Of a stretch of DNA of 47,811 bases, positions 19,892-27,252 are shown piece after piece. This stretch comes from Lachnospiraceae bacterium (GTDB taxonomy: Bacteria; Bacillota; Clostridia; Lachnospirales; Lachnospiraceae), in the NCBI GenBank assembly GCA_015057515.1, contig SVED01000008.1, positions 1 through 47,811 of the forward strand, read 5' to 3'. The notes below the pieces were generated by a model. The model was not told the DNA's origin and ran no database searches. It was given only the letters and a program-made list of their open reading frames with translations. Position 1 is the stretch's first letter; every line of letters begins with the position of its first letter. The translations under genes were made by a program, and so were the position numbers.

Positions 19892-19925
19892 TGCAAATCT
19901 TGCCAGAAATCTGCAAATCTTGCCA
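19892..19925 (+). promoter_or_regulatory. Candidate tandem LytTR response-regulator site upstream of agrB
   Basis: Perfect 14-bp direct repeat TGCAAATCTTGCCA at 19892-19905 and 19912-19925, 20-bp period, followed by TTGAAA at 19931 and TATCAT at 19955. Confidence 0.55.
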
Positions 19926-19980
19926 AGCCATTGAAAAAAAGTAGAAAAGAAAGCTATCATATCTGTAAGGAGGATATTCT

Positions 19981-20559
19981 ATGATTTCAGATATGATGGC
20001 TTTTTATTTGTTGAATAAAAAACTAATTACTGAGGATGAATTGCCCATATATAAGTACGGATTAAGTGCGTTTGTGAATAGTTTTTCTCAGATTATTTTG
20101 TTATTCCTCTTGGGGGTTTGTTGTGGAGTGGTGTCTGAAACTGTGGCGTTCTTGTTGGTGTTTATATTAATAAGGCGTTTTACAGGAGGTTATCATGCGG
20201 ATACAAAGATGAAGTGCTTGGTGTGTGGTGTATTTATGTGGTTTATTGCCACCTCGGTGAGCAAAGTTTCATTATCTCATAATGTGATTGTGATTTTATA
20301 TCTGGTCATAGTTATATTCTCTGTTGTTATAACATTTAAATATGCACCAGTAGAGCATTATAATAAGCCGTTGAGCAGAAGCATATATGAAAAAAATAAG
20401 AAGTATAGTCGTATTTGCCTGGGTGTTTTCGAATTGCTGGGAGTGTGGCTGCTTTTTATTGATACATCTCTCAGTTATACCATTATGATGACTATTTTTC
20501 TGGTAAGCATATTAATTCTTATAGGAAGGAGGGATTGTCGTGAAAAACTTAGTAGGTAA
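19981..20559 (+). CDS. agrB: Accessory gene regulator B (AIP-processing protease)
   Basis: RRFTGGYHADTKMKCLVCGV with conserved His/Cys; polytopic membrane protein. Confidence 0.95.
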   Translation: MISDMMAFYLLNKKLITEDELPIYKYGLSAFVNSFSQIILLFLLGVCCGVVSETVAFLLVFILIRRFTGGYHADTKMKCLVCGVFMWFIATSVSKVSLSHNVIVILYLVIVIFSVVITFKYAPVEHYNKPLSRSIYEKNKKYSRICLGVFELLGVWLLFIDTSLSYTIMMTIFLVSILILIGRRDCREKLSR

Positions 20560-20686
20560 GGTTATCAAAGCAGTTGGTGAAGAAACTGCAAAGATTACCG
20601 TTAATAAGGCTTCGGTGTGGATGTTATATCAGGAAGAAGAACCACAGTCAGTAAGAGAAAGATTTGTGGCAAGTGAGGAGGAATAG
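20540..20686 (+). CDS. agrD: AgrD-like cyclic lactone autoinducer propeptide (48 aa), absent from the ORF track
   Basis: GTG start with aggaggg RBS; MKNLVGKVIKAVGEETAKITVNKASVWMLYQEEEPQSVRERFVASEEE; amphipathic N-term, SVWMLYQ..P core, acidic C-tail; overlaps agrB 3' end. Confidence 0.82.
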   Translation: MKNLVGKVIKAVGEETAKITVNKASVWMLYQEEEPQSVRERFVASEEE

Positions 20687-20688
20687 AG

Positions 20689-21159
20689 ATGAAGAAATTA
20701 AGAAGCAGATTAGTAATGATGACAATGGTAGCAATGTTGGCAATTATAGGGTTTAGTAATAGTGGCGATACCTTGGCTGGAAATACCGCTGATGCTACAT
20801 GGTCATTTTCGCTGAGTGTTAGTAATTCAAATATTCAAAAAATAACCAAAAGGGAGAAAACCGATACTACAAAAATTTATTTACAATGGAGTAGTACCTA
20901 TGGTGGTAATTTATCTGCTATATACGTTTCTCCATATGGTGCAAATAGTTTATCAGGTGGTTCATCTCCTGCAGGAACAAGTGGTGGCGGAGAGGTGTTT
21001 TATAGAGTGCCTTCAACTGGACAATATTCTTTAACCAATTATGTTAAGGAACTTGGATATGGATATGCTACAGTAGGTATGAAGGGTGCTGCCGGTTCGG
21101 GAACTGCGAAAGGCAACTGGAGTCCTGACAGCCGATACAATTATACTATTTTATATTAA
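20689..21159 (+). CDS. Small secreted protein of unknown function (signal peptide; possibly DUF2712-like)
   Basis: MKKLRSRLVMMTMVAMLAIIGFSNSGDTLAG signal peptide; Gly/Ser/Tyr-rich mature part ending GNWSPDSRYNYTILY. Confidence 0.75.
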   Translation: MKKLRSRLVMMTMVAMLAIIGFSNSGDTLAGNTADATWSFSLSVSNSNIQKITKREKTDTTKIYLQWSSTYGGNLSAIYVSPYGANSLSGGSSPAGTSGGGEVFYRVPSTGQYSLTNYVKELGYGYATVGMKGAAGSGTAKGNWSPDSRYNYTILY

Positions 21160-21169
21160 GGAGTGCCAT

Positions 21170-21955
21170 ATGAAAAGAGTATGCTACATAATTGGCATTA
21201 CAGTACTCTTTTTGTGCATTTTCCTTGTTGGTTTAAAGCGTAGAGGTGAACGGGAAGAGCAGGCAGTTGCTCCTTCCAACATCTCTGTAAGAGATGAGCC
21301 GGAGGACTATGTGGAGGAAGATATTAGTATTGCCACAGATGGGGACGCAGATAGGTATGCTGAAAAAAATGAAGATAATGTATACACAATGTCAGATGGA
21401 GCCTGTGTATATGATGGCTTTGCTTATGAGATTGTTGAGGCTAAGATGTATGATTCTCTTGACGAATTTATGCAGATGGATGGATATAATGAAGAATATC
21501 ATAATTTACACAAATTTTGGACAGAAGAGGACAAAACTGTTTCAGTGATTGTATATGTAAAATATAAACTTACCAATATAAGCGATTCAGCTTATAGAGA
21601 CTTAAATATTACTCAATTGGGTGTTGCATATGTCAATGAAGCAGGAGAAACAAGTGGTGGAATTGATTCATATGGAGCAGGACCATATATTGAAGCAATA
21701 TATGCAACCATCCCGGAAAATGCCATAGATGAAAAAAATTTTGATTGTCCTAGACTTGCGCCCCAGGAAACCATTGAACTTGAAATCGCATTTCTTAACA
21801 CAGGTATAAATAAGGATGGTGTTTGGTGTAAGCCTTACGAAATGTATGATGGGGAGTGGTATTTTACAAGCGAGGGCTACAATATATGTATGACTACAGT
21901 ATATAACATATATGAGGACACGGAGCATATAAAAATAAAAATGGATATGGATTAA
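21170..21955 (+). CDS. Membrane-anchored extracellular protein, unknown function
   Basis: Single N-terminal TM (VCYIIGITVLFLCIFLVGL) then acidic soluble domain; RBS aaggag before ATG 21170. Confidence 0.75.
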   Translation: MKRVCYIIGITVLFLCIFLVGLKRRGEREEQAVAPSNISVRDEPEDYVEEDISIATDGDADRYAEKNEDNVYTMSDGACVYDGFAYEIVEAKMYDSLDEFMQMDGYNEEYHNLHKFWTEEDKTVSVIVYVKYKLTNISDSAYRDLNITQLGVAYVNEAGETSGGIDSYGAGPYIEAIYATIPENAIDEKNFDCPRLAPQETIELEIAFLNTGINKDGVWCKPYEMYDGEWYFTSEGYNICMTTVYNIYEDTEHIKIKMDMD

Positions 21956-21980
21956 AAATTTAAGATAGGAGAAATAAAAT

Positions 21981-22559
21981 TTGAAAAAATACAATCTTAA
22001 AAAGATATGCATTTTGGCTGTCTGTATATTAATAATAATTCTTGTTATATGTCGTGTTTCTTATGTTACAAAAAATGCCCGTGTTCCTGATTTGAATGTT
22101 GTACCCCAGGGGGATAGTGTTGTTTACAAGGGATTGGGATATAGGATAGTAGATGCGGCTTTGTGGGAGTATGACTATTTTTTTGAACAGAACGAAAATC
22201 TTAATAGATATAAGGAAGAATTAATAGATAATGAGATAATGCTGCTTGTTGTGGAAATGGAAATTACAAAGGAGGGTGATAATGGCTATATAGACTATTA
22301 TATGCCTATAAAATATTTCTATGGATTTAACGGTGTATCCCCCTTTATGTTTGCTGATATGAATCCGTCTTTGGTTGATGGTACATTTCACTCAGGTGAT
22401 CATATATATGTGGTTTATGAGATATACAAAAATTCTCTATTGGAAAGTCAATGGAGTGATGTGGTAAATTTTCAGGTTGAATATAGAATTCTACTTGGAA
22501 GCTATCCTGAAAAAAATGAACTACAGATTACAGATATACGAAGAGGTGGTGCAGAATGA
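21981..22559 (+). CDS. Membrane-anchored extracellular protein, apparent paralogue of preceding gene
   Basis: TTG start, N-terminal TM, YKGLGYRIVDAALWEYDYFFEQNENLNRYKEEL comparable to YDGFAYEIVEAKMYDSLDEFMQMDGYNEEYHNL of 21170-21955. Confidence 0.72.
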   Translation: MKKYNLKKICILAVCILIIILVICRVSYVTKNARVPDLNVVPQGDSVVYKGLGYRIVDAALWEYDYFFEQNENLNRYKEELIDNEIMLLVVEMEITKEGDNGYIDYYMPIKYFYGFNGVSPFMFADMNPSLVDGTFHSGDHIYVVYEIYKNSLLESQWSDVVNFQVEYRILLGSYPEKNELQITDIRRGGAE

Positions 22560-23431
22560 TACAATTAGTAAAATTGGAAATAAGTAAAGCGTTAAAGACA
22601 AAAGGCTTTTTTGTAGCAATAGGAATCGGACTGGTTATTTCCATACTGCAAAGCTATTGGTTTTACAATAATGTGTTTACCAATAATAATGAAATATTCG
22701 AGTATTTGATGTCCTTGTCCCCCACAGATTCCCATTATTATGACTTGTGGTTTGAAAATGTTTTTTTAGAAGGATGGCTGGGCTGTGAAGTATATTCTCC
22801 ATACAATAATTTGTTTTATCTTGCCATGCCTTTGCTTGCAGTATTACCCTTTGGCCACAGCTTGTATATGGAGTGGAATAAGGGATATTCATCACAGATT
22901 CTTATAAGAAGTAACAGAAAGAAGTATTTTACAGCAAAGTTCTTAGCAGTATTTATGAGTGGTGGTCTTGCAATTGCAATACCGTTAATATTTAATCTTA
23001 TTATCACAGTATGTTATCTGCCTATTATTCCGGGGGATCCTGTATCTGCGCAGGTGGCAGTTTTTAATATAGGTTTATGGCCGGATTTGTATTTTAATCA
23101 TCCTCTATTATATGCTTTTGCATATATAGCTCTTGATTTTATATGTGGGGGATTAATGGCTTGTATGGCTCTTACTGTCACACATTTTTTTGATAGCGTA
23201 TTTGCTGTCATGCTGTTTCCTTTATTGTTGAATTGTATATTATATTATGGTCTGGACAGTATAGAACCAGCATCCAGAATTTATAATATAAGCTGGTTTG
23301 TCAATCCTGGTCAGCCGGGAATTCGAAACGATTTTAATGCGGTGATTATAACATCAGGGATATGGTTTTTATTACTGGTTATACTTCATTTCGCTTCTAA
23401 TATAAAAAGAGATGTAATAAAAGAGAGGTAA
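22556..23431 (+). CDS. ABC transporter permease-like membrane protein
   Basis: Polytopic, N-term LVKLEISKALKTKGFFVAIGIGLV; overlaps upstream gene, adjacent to ATPase. Confidence 0.8.
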   Translation: MIQLVKLEISKALKTKGFFVAIGIGLVISILQSYWFYNNVFTNNNEIFEYLMSLSPTDSHYYDLWFENVFLEGWLGCEVYSPYNNLFYLAMPLLAVLPFGHSLYMEWNKGYSSQILIRSNRKKYFTAKFLAVFMSGGLAIAIPLIFNLIITVCYLPIIPGDPVSAQVAVFNIGLWPDLYFNHPLLYAFAYIALDFICGGLMACMALTVTHFFDSVFAVMLFPLLLNCILYYGLDSIEPASRIYNISWFVNPGQPGIRNDFNAVIITSGIWFLLLVILHFASNIKRDVIKER

Positions 23432-23434
23432 ACA

Positions 23435-24076
23435 ATGAAAATTGAGCTAAAAAATATTACAAAAAAAATAAAGAAAAATACTGTGATTGATGATATAAAT
23501 TATACATTTACAGGAGGATGCATATATGGTCTTGCAGGAAAAAACGGATGTGGAAAAACCATGCTTATGCGTCTTATTGCAGGGCTAATTTATCCCACAG
23601 AAGGCAAAGTATACATAAATGATAGGATGCTCGGAAAGGATATATCTTTTCCGGACAGTATAGGTATACTGATTGAAAATCCAGAGTTTTTGAACGATTA
23701 TACAGGATATGAAAATCTAAAAATGCTGGCAGGCTTACAGAAAAATGTCAGTGATGAGGACATAAAGAATACTCTGGAAAGTGTGGGACTGGACTATAAC
23801 GACAAAAGAAAATTCTATAAATATTCCCTTGGAATGAGACAGAGACTGGGCATTGCCGCTGCGATTATGGGCAAGCCAGACATTATTTTACTGGACGAGC
23901 CAATAAATGCAATTGATGAGGAAGGCGTTGCCCAGATAAAAGAGTTGATTCGTGGACTGGTGGAAGAAAACAGGATAATAATCATTGCCTGTCACGATAA
24001 GGAAGAGATGGATTATCTTGCAGATAAAAAACTTATGATGTCAGCAGGTAAAATTGTGGAGGAGATAATTATATGA
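23435..24076 (+). CDS. ABC transporter ATP-binding protein
   Basis: GLAGKNGCGKTMLMRLIAGL Walker A, YSLGMRQRLGIAAA signature, IILLDEPINAID Walker B. Confidence 0.96.
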   Translation: MKIELKNITKKIKKNTVIDDINYTFTGGCIYGLAGKNGCGKTMLMRLIAGLIYPTEGKVYINDRMLGKDISFPDSIGILIENPEFLNDYTGYENLKMLAGLQKNVSDEDIKNTLESVGLDYNDKRKFYKYSLGMRQRLGIAAAIMGKPDIILLDEPINAIDEEGVAQIKELIRGLVEENRIIIIACHDKEEMDYLADKKLMMSAGKIVEEIII

Positions 24077-24921
24077 TATTTAGATTTGTTTCACATGATT
24101 TAAATGAAGGCATAATCCGGTACAGAAAAAGATATCTGCTAATAATTCTTGTGGCAATTATATCCTGTTTCATGCTGGACAGAAGTACTGAATATATTAC
24201 TACAACCTATGGAGGATATTGGACCCCGCTTGAATATGGAATCAATTTATTTTTAGGAAGATATCCATTTGTATATAGACCTGACAGCATGGATACCTTC
24301 ACAGTACCCTTTGTATGGATATTGACATATATTTTACTTGCTTTTGTTATAGGGGATTATGTACAAAAAGATATGCAGGGCTATGGTATGTATATGATGC
24401 TCAAAAGTAAAAAGCGTTCCTATTGGTGGATTTCAAAATGTGTGTGGTGTGTTATTGTAAATTTGGTCTATTTTGGATTAATATGGTTGACATATATATC
24501 CTATGCGTGGATGAAAAATGGGGATATAGCCATTTATAAAAACTTATTCATTAGAAGTAATTATTTTGGTTGGCGTTTTGAAGATAAGAGCGTAGGATTT
24601 TTAATAATGATGGTTGTGGTTATGCCGATTTTAGTAGGTGTTGTACAGTCCATAATACAGATTTTTTTATCTGTTGTGTTTGATGCAACAGTAACTATGG
24701 TGTTTGTTGCCGGGGGACTGGTTTTAAGCTGCTATTATGGTAACCCGTTAATCCCCCATGGATACGGTATGTTACTAAGATATTATAAAGATGAATCCAA
24801 CCCTGATTTTGTTCCAAATGATATTCAAAGCGGAATAGTGATTTTGCTTACAATGATAGTTATTGCTACAGTAGTTGGGTATGTTTTTTTTAGAAGGAAA
24901 AATATACTTAGTAGACGGTAG
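24073..24921 (+). CDS. ABC-associated membrane protein / permease
   Basis: Polytopic; overlaps ATPase by 4 nt. Confidence 0.75.
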   Translation: MIFRFVSHDLNEGIIRYRKRYLLIILVAIISCFMLDRSTEYITTTYGGYWTPLEYGINLFLGRYPFVYRPDSMDTFTVPFVWILTYILLAFVIGDYVQKDMQGYGMYMMLKSKKRSYWWISKCVWCVIVNLVYFGLIWLTYISYAWMKNGDIAIYKNLFIRSNYFGWRFEDKSVGFLIMMVVVMPILVGVVQSIIQIFLSVVFDATVTMVFVAGGLVLSCYYGNPLIPHGYGMLLRYYKDESNPDFVPNDIQSGIVILLTMIVIATVVGYVFFRRKNILSRR

Positions 24922-25030
24922 ATAATAGACAAAATACCAGTGTTCAGGCATAATCACTATTTTTTGACGTTTTATGTGATATATAAATAACTTAAACGAA
25001 GGAAATCTTTTAATTAAAATAGGAGGACGT

Positions 25031-25429
25031 ATGAAAAAAATACACTTTATATGCTTATTATTGTTACTTTGCTTATGTGGATGTTCCAAAGAATCTGACA
25101 AGGCTGAAAAGGAGGTTAATTCTGGAACAGATGCTTCAGATGTTGAATACATAGATGAGTCGGATTTTTTGCAATCCATTGATGAACAGGCTAAAATCTG
25201 GCAAAATGGTTGTGATAGTATTATAACAGATATATCCAATATCGAATGGGTAGAAAGTGTAAGCATTACACCTTCTGGTTATGAAGAATATATGTCTGCC
25301 GGAAAATGTACCATAACTTGCTCTGTGAATGATGTTGCGCCAGATGAAGCTGATGTAAGGAAAACTCTTGAAGATTATCTGGATGCAGCTAATATTATTA
25401 CAAATTACGAGTTGATTATTATAAATTAA
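25031..25429 (+). CDS. Small lipoprotein of unknown function
   Basis: MKKIHFICLLLLLCLCGCSKES lipobox. Confidence 0.75.
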   Translation: MKKIHFICLLLLLCLCGCSKESDKAEKEVNSGTDASDVEYIDESDFLQSIDEQAKIWQNGCDSIITDISNIEWVESVSITPSGYEEYMSAGKCTITCSVNDVAPDEADVRKTLEDYLDAANIITNYELIIIN

Positions 25430-25494
25430 GTGCAACAGGCAAATTGTTATGTCAGACGGGAAAATATGCTAAGCATACTACTATGTGAAAAGTG

Positions 25495-25549
25495 CCGTGA
25501 ATTGTATATATACTAAGGATTATGTGTATATACAATTTACGGTTTTTTT
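25495..25549 (+). terminator. Rho-independent terminator
   Basis: CCGTGAATTGTATATATAC...GTATATACAATTTACGGTTTTTTT. Confidence 0.88.
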
Positions 25550-25570
25550 AAATTAAATAAATTTTACCTC

Positions 25571-25620
25571 TTGACAACAGAAAAATACAGATGTATTATG
25601 ATGATATCAAATTGATATCA
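25571..25620 (+). promoter_or_regulatory. Promoter plus tandem palindromic operator candidate upstream of SPFH gene
   Basis: TTGACA - 17 nt - TATTAT; TGATATCA at 25602-25609 and 25613-25620 (11-bp period). Confidence 0.65.
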
Positions 25621-25686
25621 CGATACTAGCTAGCGAAAAGTAACTATGAAATTAATAATTATTTTATCAAGGGAGGATTTTTTATT

Positions 25687-26736
25687 ATGAGTGATGAAGT
25701 AAAAACAAAGGATGTAACTATTAGTAATGTAGAAGAAAAAGAGATTACCAAAGCCAACGGTGGTGCAGCTCTATTTGGTATTATTTTTGGACAGATTTTT
25801 GCGGTAGCGCTTATTATTGTTAGTGGTTTTATTGTCAATAAGGCAATTGACCTTCCAACGCCTATGGGTGGTATTGGCATTTTCCTAGGCATTGCACTTA
25901 TAGTAGTATTTTCTATTATGTTTGCAGGACTTAAGGTTGTTCACCCAAATGAGGCGGCAGTTTATACGTTCTTTGGTAAGTATTATGGAACTATCAAAGA
26001 GGCTGGTTTTTACTATATCAACCCATTTGCGGTTTGCTACAACCCATCAGCAACATCTGCTTTTGACGAGCTTGCAACTGCATTTACAAAGCCTAGCACA
26101 ACAGATAAGACTGAGACTGGTGTGTCTGCTACATCTAGCATGAACAAAAAAGTATCAACAAAAACAATTACATTGAACAATAGAAAGCAGAAGGTAAACG
26201 ATGCACTTGGTAATCCTGTAATCATTGGAACAGCTGTTATCTGGAAGATTGTAAATCCTACTAAGGCTGTATTTAACGTTGAGAATTACCACAAATATTT
26301 ATCAACACAGTGTGATGTTATAATTAGAAATAACGCGAGACTTTATCCATACGATGTTATGGAGGAGGATTCCGACGAGAAGACTCTTCGTGCCAGCTCA
26401 CAGGAGATTGCTGAGAATATGAAGGTTGAGCTTCAGGAAAAGGTTGCTGAGGCAGGTATTGAGATTAAGGACGTTAGAATTACAGACCTTGCTTATTCGG
26501 ATGAGATTGCAGCAGCTATGCTTCAGAAACAACAGGCGACAGCTATCGTTGCGGCTCGTCACGAGATAGTTGAAGGTGCGGTTGGTATGGTTAAGATGGC
26601 TATTGACCAGCTTGCGGAGGATGAGGTTGTTGTTCTCGATGAGGAGAGAAAGGCAGCTATGGTTAGCAATCTTCTTGTAGTTCTCTGTGGTAGCAAGGAA
26701 GCACAGCCAGTTGTTAACAGCAGCTCAATATACTAA
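25687..26736 (+). CDS. SPFH/Band-7 (prohibitin-like) domain membrane protein
   Basis: GLKVVHPNEAAVYTFFGKYYGTIKEAGFYYINPF; LQEKVAEAGIEIKDVRITDLAYSDEIAAAMLQKQQA. Confidence 0.93.
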   Translation: MSDEVKTKDVTISNVEEKEITKANGGAALFGIIFGQIFAVALIIVSGFIVNKAIDLPTPMGGIGIFLGIALIVVFSIMFAGLKVVHPNEAAVYTFFGKYYGTIKEAGFYYINPFAVCYNPSATSAFDELATAFTKPSTTDKTETGVSATSSMNKKVSTKTITLNNRKQKVNDALGNPVIIGTAVIWKIVNPTKAVFNVENYHKYLSTQCDVIIRNNARLYPYDVMEEDSDEKTLRASSQEIAENMKVELQEKVAEAGIEIKDVRITDLAYSDEIAAAMLQKQQATAIVAARHEIVEGAVGMVKMAIDQLAEDEVVVLDEERKAAMVSNLLVVLCGSKEAQPVVNSSSIY

Positions 26737-26868
26737 TTTGTATTTTGAATAATAAGAATAAAATAGTTGAACTCCCATGGTATCTTTTTGGGAGTTCACT
26801 AAATGGTACGAATATGATATATTTATTATTAGTTGTAATATGTTTTTCTATGATTGTGAGGTGAAGAC

Positions 26869-27126
26869 GTGAGCAAGGAAATAAATATAGAAGCTAAGGA
26901 ACAGGAGCTTAATGAGCGTCTTCAACGTTTGGAGAAGCTTGAAGCAGATATTAAGAACAAAGAAAAACAGATGAAGGAAAAGGAAAAAGCCAAGAAGCAG
27001 GTTCTGCTTAGACTTGCCCCATCTCTTTGGGAGGATTTGGCAAAATGGGCTGACGATGACTATCGTTCCATTAACTCCCAGATAGAGTTCCTTCTTGCAG
27101 AAGCAGTTAGAAAGCGTAAAGAATAA
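26869..27126 (+). CDS. Coiled-coil plus Arc-like ribbon-helix-helix protein
   Basis: Coiled coil (EAKEQELNERLQRLEKLEADIKNKEKQMKEKEK) then VLLRLAPSLWEDLAKWADDDYRSINSQIEFLLAEAVRKRK. Confidence 0.8.
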   Translation: MSKEINIEAKEQELNERLQRLEKLEADIKNKEKQMKEKEKAKKQVLLRLAPSLWEDLAKWADDDYRSINSQIEFLLAEAVRKRKE

Positions 27127-27143
27127 TTATCCTAATATTATTT

Positions 27144-27192
27144 GTACAGAAGAAACAGAACAAATGTTCATTTTCTTCTGTACTTTTTTTTC
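27144..27192 (+). terminator. Rho-independent terminator
   Basis: GTACAGAAGAAA...TTTCTTCTGTAC followed by TTTTTTTT. Confidence 0.85.
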
Positions 27193-27252
27193 TTGGTGTG
27201 ATATATTAGGTGTACAGTGTGTAGAATATATATTATGTTTGGAGGTGATGTT

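Noticed and set aside
19355-19960. 201-aa minus-strand ORF opposite the agr kinase
   Set aside because: Antisense to a well-supported GHKL kinase; low-complexity Ser/Phe-rich composition typical of antisense reading; no RBS or family motif
26766-26800. GAACTCCC...GGGAGTTC hairpin after the SPFH gene as a terminator
   Set aside because: Stem is clear but no T-tract follows; kept out of the feature list
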